From: Pezicula radicicola
Taxonomy: Eukaryota > Ascomycota > Leotiomycetes > Helotiales > Dermateaceae
NCBI GenBank assembly: GCA_003008705.1
Contig: PDUO01000023.1
Span: 473,312 to 537,311, forward strand
DNA: 64,000 nt
Reading direction: 5' to 3'
Shown: piece by piece, positions 31,804-43,248 of the stretch
How the letters are laid out: each line of letters begins with the position of its first letter
Position numbering within the stretch: position 1 is the first letter of the stretch
Translations under genes and position numbers: made by a program
Notes under the pieces: generated by a model
Told to the model about the DNA's origin: nothing
Database searches by the model: none
Seen by the model: only the letters and a program-made list of their open reading frames with translations

Positions 31804-33021
31804 ACACCTCCATCGTTCAATCCACATATAGTACGAATATCGACATCGACCATATCACAGTCTTCTCGATACGAATTCAACTTCACCACATACGAAACTC
31901 TACATTCACCCTCAAAACACCTCAATTTTCACCACATACTGTACTGGTTTATTTTCCCACATTCACACACTCGCCCTCAACATAGAAAGAACGTTTTCAG
32001 CTTTGCTTTGCAAAAAAATGGTTTAGCGGAGCGGAAGCATGGGCTGGCGTTTGAGGTGTGCTCACGAGCAAATGGATTGCTCCTGTATGAATTGACGATT
32101 TGCACATTTTTTCTTCGTTGCTATTCAGTTGTACAAAATTCACCCATTTGAGGAAGGATAGAGCATTGAAAATACTTTTTCTAATACTTGAGGTACTTGG
32201 TGTCAGTGAGGTATTGAGTTGATTTGAGTTGCTGAAGATTAATGAATACCCTGCTACTTGCGCTGATGACCACACTAGCATATAGCAGTGGGACAGCTTG
32301 AATATCCTTCCTATGTCTTGGCGAGTGCCAAGGATCAAGAATGAGACGATTGCTCTTGTTACGTTAAACAAAAACAGCTGATGTTAATAACAGCTCAGAA
32401 CTGAAACAATCTTCCTCATCAGTTTTAGTATTCCCCAACACTCATCATATTCATCCAGCCAATGCATAATTTTAGTTTATAGCCATCTTTAGTATGACTA
32501 ACCCTTGGAGAAGAATATATAAAAATAGTAACCTCTCGGGGAGCTCTCAGAGTTTTGGTTTTCTTTCTAGGCCATAACAACAAACTTAGCTTGTTGGTGC
32601 TAGTTGAGATGCCTCCATGGTATGTGTGCCTTCGACAGCTTTTTTTTACTTGGTGGTCTGTCAGCCACATACAGCAGACCACCACCAATTACAACATTTA
32701 CACAGCCCACTGGAGGTTACAGTCAGCCGACGATTCCTTCAGCTTATATTCCCTCTTTGGCAAGTGGTAAAAAATCGTCGATCGTTACCCATGAATAAAA
32801 CTCGGCCCCCAACAGCGGCAACTCACATCTGGAGAATAGATAACCGAGGACCATCTATATTCTGGAGACTTCCAAACTACTTCCCATATGCCCCACGCAC
32901 CACAGCAAGACCTACTCGAGTATTTGAGAAAGCCTCTGACAAAGTGAAGTTAAAATTACCACTCACGGAGCAAGTCCACGGCATCTTTCCAACTGAGTAG
33001 CTTAATCAGCCGCACACCATT
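31804..33021. other. Intergenic with unexplained open frames
   Basis: 1.2 kb. Overlapping plus-strand frames between 32555 and 33000 include a Pro/Thr-rich piece (SRPPPITTFTQPTGGYSQ). The frame 32617-33000 is in phase with the HET-like fragment that follows, separated by one TAG. I recognise no domain here, so it may be the decayed middle part of that gene. Confidence 0.4.
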
Positions 33022-33165
33022 TATGGAGACCGGGTGCCGTTCATCTTGCGTCCCTTAGAGAAGAGTAATGGGCAGCAAGAGCATGGGATCGTTGGTGATT
33101 GTTATCTACAGGATATTATGGAAAGGGAGGCCACGAAAAATGCTACAAAAATGGACTTGTTTTGA
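33022..33165 (+). pseudogene. C-terminal fragment of a HET-domain-type gene
   Basis: 47 codons then TGA. YGDRVPFILRPLEKSN followed by IVGDCYLQDIMEREA matches the C-terminal block of HET-domain proteins, whose typical forms are VPFILRP and LVGDCYVHGIMDGEA. No HET core (YEALSYxWG, WIDAICINQ) is found upstream, so this is a remnant. The upstream frame is in phase but passes through TAG at 32998. Confidence 0.65.
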
Positions 33166-33731
33166 GGTAGTTTCTATGTTTAGGAGGAGAGAACTAAATC
33201 TAGTAACTCTAACACTATAATTTAGTATAATTTTATAAGGATTTTTAGTGTTAATATATATACTTGTAGTAGATTAATAATACCTAGACTATATAAGTTA
33301 CTTAATCAAGTTATTTAGGTTAGGTAGGTAACTAAAATTAAGTCAATTGATCGACTACTACCTTTAATATAAACATTCCTAATCCCCTGTAGCACCACAA
33401 ACACTTCCCTTTCGATATCAAGGTTAGATTCTAGGTCACTGATGATTTCAAGAGTATTGAAATTACTATCGACTATCGTCGGCCCTCCTTGCGTTGGTAC
33501 TTGTACATCATACATAGCCTTTCCCGAAAGACTTAATCCGTAAAACCCTCAATTCCAGGTCTGGTATCAACGTATCCCGCTTTGCATGTTTACCCAGGTT
33601 TTTGATATCCATTCTTACGCCAAAGCGCACTCCCAAATGACGCCAAATACCATGCTTCCTCATCACATATGCAGCTAGACTAGAATACAAGCTCGCTCTG
33701 CAAGAAAGTCAAAAGAAGAGAGGCTCGAACC
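33166..33731. other. Intergenic
   Basis: 566 bp holding the short 18-bp-period array and probably the 3' untranslated region of PTA1. No gene recognised. Confidence 0.45.
33290..33347. repeat. 18-bp-period tandem array, locus 5
   Basis: About three diverged units (ATAAGTTACTTAATCAAG and following), AT-enriched relative to the other arrays. It lies 125 bp after the HET-type fragment, in an otherwise gene-dense stretch. No flanking inverted repeats are recognised. Confidence 0.55.
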
Positions 33732-36391
33732 TTAAGCGACAGGAGAAACCTCGTTGGCCACACCATTAGCGTCCTCTTCGCCATCTGGTCCCTTGATCCT
33801 GCCGCGTTGCTCAAACCCAGGACGCCATTTTGAAAGATACTTCGCAGCCATCGGTTTTGCATCCTCATCTGAACACCCATATGTGTTAGCAATGTTCATA
33901 TTAGTTTTGCAGGATAAGTATCAGGACTTACAAGAATTCCACACATCCTCCACAGCATCCAAAGCAATCTCACGGGCTGGCGGCCGCATCATGACCAAGT
34001 AAAGCAGACTGGTCAAAGCAAGATTGACCATTGCGGGATCTCTACAAAGACCCTTGACCCTTCCCAAGATCTCCTCACTCAAACCCGGAATCTCTGACAA
34101 AAACCTAGTTAAGACCTTATCGCGAGCGTCAAGGTAAGGAACGATACCGTCGAGAACTTTGAGAACCCATTTATCGTAGTGTAGAATTCCATCGGAGGTG
34201 CGAGATTTCATTTGGACTTGGTCATTATACCATTCTTCAGAGAGCCAGGCGACGGCAATGTCGATGCGTTTACGGAAGTCTTCGAGTATGTAGTGGTAGA
34301 GGGATTCGCGAATGGAGTTACTTAGTGAAATTTGAGAATAGTCTTCTTGTTTAATGGATGATCCTTCGAGACCACCCGCTGCTCGCGTAGCTAGGCGAGT
34401 TATAATGGTGATCCACGCATCGCGATCATAGGCGCTAGCTGCCAGTCTATTCATACCCGACTTAATCTTCTTGGCAGGTTCGTCTAGAGTCTGCATTACA
34501 TCAAAGACCCGGCTGATAGTACCTTGTCCAACTTGGACCGTTTCTTCGGCTGTCAAAGGAGGTGGTGGATTGAGGGTGAATTTCTTGAGAGCCATGTCAG
34601 GTACATTTTCCGTTTGCTCTTCTGGTGGAGCGCGGTCGAGTTTGTTCAGTATCTGCTCAGTATCCTCTCCAACATCGAAGTTAGGTTCATAGTCATCATC
34701 ATCGTCTTCAACTCCTAAAGGTGCTGTTGCTGCGTTGATTGATTCGGGCTTGACCGCAGTCATAGATTGGAGACGTACTCGAATACCCTTCGGCTTTGTC
34801 AGTATCGCATCAACCACCATTGTATCATTTAACTTACATCAATGGCTTGATTCAGCGTATCTGCGTTAAGTTTCATCAATATTCCCACATCAATCTTGGC
34901 TACAAGTTCTGGCGGTAGCATAGCAACATCGAATCCCTTTAACGACTCGTCTCCGGAGATCGTCCATAGCTCAGCGATCGTATGCGGCCCTGGAGTTAAA
35001 GGAGGAATGTGCAATCGAGGCGCAGTTATAGGTTGTATTTGAGCACCAAGTTTCTGTCGCTTCGCAGCGTCCAGACCATCCGTGGGCTCAGGGGGTCCTC
35101 GTTTCCGGCTCGCTTCATCAAAAATCTCTGTCCGTGACCGCATCAAACGTTCAACATGCTGCTGGATTTTTGGTGCTAGAGGATTTTGAGGATCACTATA
35201 CCCGTCAGTCAGCTGTTGGCCGGCATGTGGATATCAAAAGCATCATAATCTTACCGCTTATTGATATGGATGAGCAATGATCTAGTGGTCTTTTCCATGG
35301 ACTTGACCATAACACGCAGTTTTGGGGTCATAGGGGAATTGGCAAGCTTCAGTGGGTTGAAGTTTAGAATGACAGTCAAGATCTTATTTGCAATTTGGGG
35401 GCGGGCTCGGATTAGTATGGAGAGGGAGTTTAGAGTAGCATCAACCATGACGGCATCGCTGTCTTCGTTAGTAAATCCCAGTATGAAGACAAAGAAACAC
35501 ATACCTGCTGTTCTCTTGAAAGACAGCCAGCATTCGGTCAAGTAAACCCGAGGCCTCGGCGTCAAGGTTTCGAGCTGGAATGAGAGGATGATTGGGTGGT
35601 ACCATGGCAAGAGAGACTTCAAGAGGATCACCGCGCTGAGAGGAGAATGTCAGTTCTATGGGAAAGGGATCATCTGAATCATGCGTACCTTGGGGTCTGC
35701 AGCAGGGCCGGTTGTCTGAACCAATACTACACGCTGTGCAAACTTGATGCAACATATCCGTACACCGGGAGCAGAGGTATCCCACATGCGAAGAATTCTG
35801 GACTTGATGGCAACCATACGCTCCCACGTTGGACCATCATAAGCATTGTTGATACTGCATGAGCGTTCACGTTAGAGTTAGAATTCCATCGTGAGTTAAA
35901 TACAAACGCGCTATCAATCATGTATAAAGCTGTGTAAAATGTTGCAGTACGTAGATTGAGAATCACACGACGTCCAGCGATTGCAATGTCTACAAAGGAG
36001 GGGTCTGTGGAGGAGGTATAGAGGCGGGGAAAACGTACATCCATCGAAACACCAGAGGGTAGATGCTCGCCGCAGCTTGCACAATACTCTTTACGACACC
36101 AACGTCTTCTGCAGGGTCCTCAATCATGTTTCGCAGAGTCTCCAACACAATCAAGCTCAGTGTCTCCTTCTGACTCGGCGGTAGCATTGGCATAGCAAAG
36201 GTCTCAGCCAGGAAATCAGCGCCCCATCTTCGTAGCTCGACACGCGCTGTTGGCCCAATTATAGGTAGGATGCCTTGTATGATTTGAGGATAGTAGTTCG
36301 GGTCACTCAGAACGAGTTTGCGAGCGTCGTCGAGCTGCTTTATCTGCTGATCGACGTTCTGCGCCGGTGCTGCGGCAGCCATTGTTGACAT
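33732..36391 (-). CDS. PTA1: mRNA cleavage/polyadenylation factor subunit Pta1 (symplekin)
   Basis: Seven exons on the minus strand: 36391-36039, 35854-35689, 35635-35505, 35458-35255, 35195-34838, 34793-33932 and 33868-33732. They give about 736 residues with consistent phases. The N-terminal helical repeat is recognisable from KQLDDARKLVLSDPNYYPQI and IYPLVFRW. It continues in WERMVAIKSRILRMWD and GVRICCIKFAQRVV, the symplekin/Pta1 N-terminal signature. A middle linker with acidic DDDDDYEPNF follows, and the C-terminal region ends DVWNSYEDAKPMAAKYLSKW. Pta1 is the scaffold of the cleavage and polyadenylation factor that joins the nuclease, polymerase and phosphatase modules. The acceptor of the fifth intron is ambiguous by 6 nt (34793 or 34787). 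The first intron is unusually long (184 bp). It is divergent from COA3. Confidence 0.9.
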
Positions 36392-36862
36392 AAGAACGAG
36401 GGGTTTGTTTGCAGATGTGGTTTGAATGAGGGAGTCTTTTTTGACGATGAAGCTTCTACGAGAGATTGGGGGATGGGAGTAACTGCATGTAAAGCTGCGA
36501 ACGGCACATCAGTATTGTGATTAAGGACGCAGATCGATCAGTGTGAACATTAACAAATTGCTTCTCATCCTGGAAGGGACAAGTTGCGCAGAGTTAGGGA
36601 GGCAGAGAAGGTAAGGTAGTTGGAAGTGGAAGAGTAAAAGTGAAGATCGGTTGTGACGCGCTTGCTAGGTAGGTAAAGTAAAGTACAAGCCAAGCTTCTC
36701 GTATCCAGACAGCCGTCGCGAATTTGCTATCGCAGCCATTCAGTTCATCGCATCAACAGATGTTCCGAGTATTGTCTACAAGTCAGGCGACAACTAACCT
36801 TCGAACCTACTGCGATCTCCAGTAGCGTGTCGAAGCTACTCCAACCACAAATTCAAATCAAA
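36392..36862. promoter_or_regulatory. Divergent promoter region, PTA1 / COA3
   Basis: 471 bp between two divergent housekeeping start codons; nothing else recognised. Confidence 0.5.
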
Positions 36863-37219
36863 ATGGCAGTGTAAGAGACCCTTCACATAAAACCTCCAAT
36901 TCTTGAATATAACTAACAAATCTGCAAGCATCCCGCGATCCTCCTACTACGACAAGCACTACAAACAATCTCCTGCCCTCATCCGAGCGCGAAGACCATA
37001 CCTAGTGAAAAATGCCTTGACCGGAGGTGCTATTTTTGCATTTGCCATTGGGGTTTGTAGGTCACCTCATTGAGCAATTGTGTGTGGCATTGTTCTGACC
37101 CTAAATAAATAGACGCATTCACGATTCGAGCTGTTTCTCAGGACGACTTCGAAGATGTAAAGGTCCCGGATGCACCGATACAATCAGGCCCTATTAGCAC
37201 TACACAAGGCTCGAAGTAG
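36863..37219 (+). CDS. COA3: Cytochrome c oxidase assembly factor Coa3
   Basis: Three exons (36863-36870, 36929-37056, 37113-37219) give 80 residues. The first exon is only 8 nt (ATGGCAGT). The protein begins MAVIPRSSYYDKHYKQSPAL, followed by RARRPYLVKN and one membrane helix (ALTGGAIFAFAIGVYAFTIRAV). An acidic tail (DDFEDVKVPDAP) completes it. This is the fungal Coa3 pattern: a small inner-membrane protein of mitochondria that works with Cox14 to couple Cox1 translation to oxidase assembly. The short, non-contiguous exons explain why it is easily missed. Confidence 0.88.
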
Positions 37220-37564
37220 AGGAATTGCAGTGGTTAGAGTGTACATATATGGGCTAGGGTTCACATTTACGAGGAGTTGAGCGGTAGTACTGTCAGGCGT
37301 TTGGATCAAAATCAAGATTCTCGAAATCTGCTCTATTATTGTTCAGGAAAGATTATATTCGAACAGAAAACCACCATACGCATACAAAAGTCTGTATTGC
37401 TTGTCCAAAACACCGCTGAGTTGGGAATCATTTGCATCTGTCTATACAGCCAAAACCTGCCAATCCTATCCCACGTTGAATCCAAACACCATAAATGCCG
37501 CCAACTAGAATCATACCACCATTACGCCAATACCATCGACCGTCATAATTATGTAAACCTCTTT
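37220..37564. other. Convergent intergenic region
   Basis: 345 bp between the 3' ends of COA3 and the Sds3/Dep1-like gene; no separate gene. Confidence 0.5.
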
Positions 37565-39929
37565 TTAAATCTGAGCCATCATTGCGGCTATCTGTTGTGT
37601 TTTCAGGTCATCTCGTGGGAAGTCACGAGGTGGTTCTGGATGAGGCGCCGAGTCAGCTACTCGAGTGAGCTGAGGGCTTCCATTGCTCGCTGCAACAGCT
37701 TCCAAAACACTTGTTGGTAGGGCGTGACGTTCTGATGGAGGACGATGAGTTTGTTGTGGTGAAAGAGAAGGTTGACGGCTCCCCAATGGTGATGGTGCAA
37801 TTGTGTGTGAATTTGAAAAAGGATTGTGTGGATTATGAGGAGATATTCGACCACCCTGCACCGACACTCCAGTGGGCTGATGCAGCATAGAAGAATGACT
37901 TGAGAATGTGCCCGAGATTGGAACAGCATTATGATTGTGTGAATGCCGGCGTGGCTGGGCTTGTACTTGGGAAAATGGGCTCGTGATTCGATGAGCTTGC
38001 TGTGCAGATGCCTGTCGTTGAAGCATGTTTGCAGGATATTGAGGGTTGGCCCATGGTGTATTTTTATAAAAATCTTCCTCAGCAGCAGCAGGTTTGAGAC
38101 CCATGGAGCCTGTTGTTCGCAGTCCTGCTAATTCTTGAAGTGGGAAACTTTGCCGGTGAGGCGGCATTGGCTTTCTCGATCGCTAGTCACCCCGTCAGCT
38201 TGCTCACGACAAGATTCTAGGCTTAAGACCTTTCAAAGGTAGATTTCGATGGCCGAGTTGAACAAAAACAGAGAACTTACTCCCATTTTGTCTAAATCGT
38301 CCGCCAGCTCTGAGTCCGTAGCGGCTGCCATGATTGGTGCAGCTGGAAACCCGACGTATTTCGCCACCCCAGAGAGGATTGAAACTTCATTATTGTACGC
38401 CACCGCATTCGTAATCTGTTGATTCTTCTTCGTGGGAAACTTCAAGGTATAGTCGGGAACACTGCCAGCATAGATCCGACGGTCATGTTGGATCTCGTAC
38501 CATTGTTTCCCCAACTGTTCGAGCTTCTTTTCACGGATATCGCGAACGTCCTGATGGTATTGGGTCAAGGTCTGACTCCGTCTGGCCACCGCATAGCGCT
38601 TCAAAGCTTCCAACTCATGTTTTCGAAGGCTATCGGATATTCGGAGCTTCTCATTCAATCGCGCGTCAACAGCTTGCATCATCGCAAGGTATTCGGGATG
38701 AGTCGGTTTATCCTGCTTAAGCATCTCCTCCTCTCTATTCAACTGCGCTAGCCGCTCCTCGTACAACCTGCACTGGGTCAGCAAGAGTTTTGGATACGGT
38801 CATGGTGAGCATACTTCTCTCTAAACGTTGCAAATTGCCGTTCAATTGCACCCAATTGATCGATCGCAATCCTCTTTTTTTCAACTTCAAACCCACATTA
38901 GCGCCCGAGCTTGCAATAAGCCGTGGATAACAGGCTGTGTATGCACTTACGTTCTTCCTCGTTTCTTTGCGCAGCTTCTGCTTCATCATCCCCCTCATGC
39001 TCTGCGTTCTCTTCCTCTCCAATTTTGGTCTCGTCCTCCCTATTTTGCACAGCGACTCCATCTGCTATGGCTTCTGGACCATCCTCGTGATTTTGTGTCC
39101 CATTCTCAGCGCCCTTCTTCTTCCTACGACCCCTCTTCTTAGGCGACTTAGGTGATGGAGGAACCTCCACTGGCTCTGGTATCTGTTCCACAACAGCTCC
39201 TTCGACCTCCTCTTGAACCTCTACGCCTTCCTCGCCCGAGATATTACCACTAATCGGATTCGATGTATCGACTTCCTCATCTGGGTTTTCGTCGTCCTCA
39301 ATTGCATAATCATCACCGGGTGTCAATACGGATCCAGTTCGCTTTCGTACAGGTTCCTCCAAATCCAGTCCATTGCCTGCCATTATAGAACGCTTGCGCT
39401 TTTTGCTGTCAGCATCGAGGACCGAAAGCGACTTTTTGCCTTCGCTGGAAGAGTCCTCTAAGGTTGTTGCCGCCGTCGTGGGCTCTTCGCGCTCGAGCTC
39501 CCCGTGTTCCGAGCTCTTGACCGATTCGTTGATCGAAAGATTATCCTGATCGTCCTCAACTTCGGAAAGCTGGTCATCTTCGTCATCTTCTGCGGCGTTA
39601 TCGACGGCCGTTTGGTATTTGAGCTTGCTTGGACTTCTTTCGTAAACTTGGGTTTCGTTAACGGCACCGGCACTGAGGACCACATCCTGGTGTTTTCGAA
39701 TTTTGTTTGGGGATTCTTCTAATCTCTCGGTCTCTGCTTCGGAGTCATTTTCATCTGATTCGTTGCTAAGTTCTTCGTCTTCTTCCTGCTCATCTCGGTG
39801 TGTGTCTGCAATGTCGCTCAAGCTGCTTGAACCATCTCCATCCACTTCAACATCGCTCAGGTCGTCTGGTGAAGCATCGTGGGACGTTTCCATGACAGTA
39901 TCGCCTCGTTGGTGTATCTGAACACTCAT
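37565..39929 (-). CDS. Sds3/Dep1-like subunit of the Rpd3 histone deacetylase complex
   Basis: Four exons on the minus strand (39929-38951, 38884-38815, 38767-38281, 38182-37565) give 717 residues. The first 300 residues are strongly acidic and disordered, with a basic RGRRKKKG patch. The Sds3-like domain follows: EKKRIAIDQLGAIERQFATF, KLYEERLAQLNREEEML and HPEYLAMMQAVDARLNEKL. A coiled region with QWYEIQHDRRIYAG comes next. The C-terminal 200 residues are Pro, Ser and His rich. Proteins of this family are core subunits of the large Rpd3 (Sin3) complex that represses transcription. Fungal members of this length are usually called Dep1; I cannot separate Dep1 from Sds3 by eye. It is divergent from NOP12. 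Confidence 0.85.
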
Positions 39930-40362
39930 AGTGTGCTATGTGCCTCGGTGAACCAATATATCTGGAGGTAACTGTGGTTTTCACATAACCTCGTCTCAGT
40001 ACCGTCTTTGAATGGCTTTGCGAAGGAGGGATTGCGCGACGGCCGTGCGTTGGTGGAAGCAGACTTGGAGGAGCTTCGATTGACGAACGGTAGGTTACTA
40101 GAGAGTATGCAAACAGTATGCCCGTGGTTTGGAGAGTGTAGCGACTGCTGTTGTTCGTATAATGTGTCGTGGTGGTTTTCTGTTGTGACGAACCTGAATG
40201 AGTCGGGGGCGCGATAGAGCCGAATGACCTTAGCGGCTGATCCCTGTAATCGCGGAACCTGCAAACTTATCAGCGACCGAGATTTTTTTGTCCATCAAAG
40301 TTACCAACAGCCAACCGTGAACTACGGTAACAATTAACAAACCGCAACATTTTTCAATTTGA
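39930..40362. promoter_or_regulatory. Divergent promoter region, Sds3/Dep1-like / NOP12
   Basis: 433 bp between divergent start codons. Short frames here overlap each other and have no family resemblance. Confidence 0.5.
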
Positions 40363-42298
40363 ATGAAAATGGGGAAACGCAGTCGCAAAGATGAGGATTC
40401 TGGAATCACTACTAGCAATGGGACTGATGACGTAAAAAGATCACTCCTCGTTGACGATAAGGTTGTAGATCCAGCACTTGCATCCCTCTTTGCTTCAAGT
40501 GTAAGTTTTATAACTCCAAGGTCCCAGGTTTCTTTGTAAAAAGAAAGAAAAAAGAAAAAAAGAGCCCCCGCTGATTCTCTATATAGGCTGGCCCAGTTGT
40601 AGCCCCTCCAAAGTCGCGTTACCAAGAACCACCTCCAAAACGAACGAAACCCGAAGCTGAATCCGAGGATAGCCAAGATGAGGAAGAAACTGAGTCGGAG
40701 GGAGATGACGAGGAATTGAGTAGTATAGATGGTGATTTGGAGGATGCTGATATCCTGGAAGATGAAGATGATTCTGAAGAGCCAGAGCTGGACAAAATCA
40801 TTGAAGCATCTACCCAAAAACCCGAAAGAAAACGCAAGAGGAATAAGGAAGATGAAGATTTAGAGGGAAAATATATGCAGAAATTGGCAAGAGAAGAGGA
40901 TAAGGAAGAAGAGGAGCGGCAAGCAGAACGACGCCTCAAGCGCCAAAGGGTGGGTGCCGAGCAAGATACCGAAATGTCAGAGGGAGGCTACTCGGACAAA
41001 GATATGGATGATGGAGCTTCAGAAGTGGAAGTGGAAGTGGAAGAGGACGAAGAATCAGAGTCTGAAAGCAAACCAAGCTCTGGAAGGCCCATGCCATCTA
41101 ATGTTCCAGTTCACGAAAGCTTGGCTCCAAGTAAAGACGAGATTGAGTTGGAGAAAGCCTCTCGCACTGTGTTCCTGGCCAATGTTTCAACACTTGCGAT
41201 ATCATCCAAATCCGCCAAGAAGACGCTTCTAGCTCATATGAGCTCTTTCATAGAGTCCCTTTCTGATCCTCCAGAAGGAAAGCCCAAGCACAAGGTTGAG
41301 TCTTTGCGATTTAGATCCACAGCATATGCGGGAGCTAAACTGCCCAAAAAGGCAGCATTTGCTAAGAAAGAGCTTATGGATGCAACCACAAAGAGCACAA
41401 ATGCTTATGTTGTCTATTCAACAGCATATGCTGCGAGAGAAGCTGCAAAGCGACTTAATGGGACTATGGTGCTGGACCGCCATCTTCGTGTGGATAGTGT
41501 AGCACATCCAGCAAAGACGGACCATCGTCGCTGTGTGTTCGTCGGTAACCTTGGCTTTGTTGATGACGAAAGTTTACTGGACCAGGGTGGAGAAAATGAA
41601 CGCAAGCGCTCCAAAATACCTTCAGACATTGAAGAGGGTCTTTGGAGGCAATTTGGTAAGGCAGGCACTGTCGAAAGTGTTCGTGTGGTTCGCGATGAGA
41701 AGACTCGTGTTGGGAAAGGATTTGCATATGTGCAATTTCAGGTGAGATGCCCTCCTAATTTTGATCACCTGACCGAAAACTGATCACCATCCAGGATGCC
41801 AACGCAGTTGAAGCTGCCCTTCTTTTCAATGAGAAGAAGTATCCTCCTATGCTTCCTCGAGTTCTGAGGGTTGTCCGCGCGAAGGCAATCGGCAAAACAG
41901 CACTCGCATCTCAACGTGCAAAGCCTACTAGGCCCATCGCCAATGGCTCAAGCAATCCAAACCGCCAGGCCATCTACAATCCAAAGATGACTTCCCATGA
42001 ATCGTCACTCCACGGCCGTGCTGGTAAGCTACTTGGTCGAGCTGGAGCCGCTCAATTCCGCAAACGAGACGCTTCCGAAACAAAGCAAACCGAAAGACGA
42101 CCTCAGCAAGGAAGCGAGAAGAAGGGACTGGAGGGCATGAAGACACCCGAGAGCATTGTATTTGAGGGTTACCGAGCAAGTGCTCAGTCTGGTAGACCCA
42201 AGGACTTAAAGATGGGAGGGGGGAAGAAGAAGGGCAAGCCTAGAACGAGGAGTAGCAAACGAGCATCAGATTGGAAAAAGAGTGGAGGAAAGAAATAA
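40363..42298 (+). CDS. NOP12: Nucleolar RNA-binding protein Nop12
   Basis: Three exons (40363-40500, 40587-41741, 41795-42298) give 598 residues. The N-terminal third is acidic and Glu/Asp-rich with KRKRNK nuclear signals. RRM 1 starts at [10 protein letters not shown] (about 240). RRM 2 has RNP2 CVFVGNLGF and RNP1 GKGFAYVQF (about 365-435), with the second intron falling directly after RNP1. The tail is basic ([20 protein letters not shown]) with the [20 protein letters not shown] region. Nop12 acts in the nucleolus in pre-25S rRNA processing; the paralogue Nop13 is the main alternative, but the two-RRM spacing and basic tail fit Nop12. Two in-frame ATGs (40363, 40369) differ by two residues. 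Confidence 0.88.
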
Positions 42299-43248
42299 GA
42301 GTGAGTACTTATGTAATTTCCGAGCATACATGCTCAGCTTCTAAGCTGTCAGTGTCTTAGTGGCATTGTTGTTGCGTCAACAAAATTACCCAGAAAGCGT
42401 CTCTGTCTCTCTCGTAGTGTGCTGCAGATGTCACTGCATAGATCTAGTAAGACCATTTGTAGACACTCACAAGGGCAGCTCAGAATGACCCTGTTTTTTC
42501 TCCCTTCTGTCATAAGAACATGCAAGAAGCCTCAGCGGGTGCCAAGAGAAGCGTTTGTCAGTGGCGGAAGCTAGCGGCCATACCTCCATCATGAACCGTG
42601 AGCCATGTGAAGTTCACCAACTGCCACTTCAAAATCTTGGCACTTCAGAATCTTGGAGCTTCAGACAGTGCTATATGCTGTGACTGTTCACATCATACAT
42701 GAAAAAGACTGTACGCTGGTCAGTACGCTCTCAACCATTGGAATAGCTTCGGCTACCCCAACGTACAGAAGTGGATGGCTCACGCTCCAGTGAGAGAGCG
42801 TTGTCACACCTCTTATCTCATATTTTCAGCCAGAGAATAAAGATATACTTCTATTCTCGGTCATCGAAGAGACTACCACAGAGCATACATCTCGGCCTGT
42901 TGTTCATGTGACCTCGTTGGTTAGGGTTTTCTTGACGCGCCCGCCCCTTTTAAAGACCACCTACTGACTTCCATCTCCCCATCCTCCAATCTCTCCCATC
43001 TGCGAATTTTAACATTTCTCAAATTTACTTCCTGCACAAATCATCTGCATGATCTTCTAGATCGTATTCCCAGCTTTGGACCTCGGCCGGCTATCTCAAC
43101 GAAATCATCCAAAGCTGAGGTGATTCAAGGCGTTGTGGGCAATTCATGTCATCGGCTCGGCAAGACCTTGCGCAAAAGCAAGCCCTGTACATTTGGAAGT
43201 ACTTTCACGGGAGCATAACATCAACCTTCCTTACATCAAGCCACAAAG
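42299..43248. other. Intergenic
   Basis: 950 bp. Near 42630-42665 short direct repeats of CTTCA(A/G)AATCTTGG(C/A) occur. The part before 43249 should hold the promoter of the next gene. No other coding region is supported. Confidence 0.5.
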
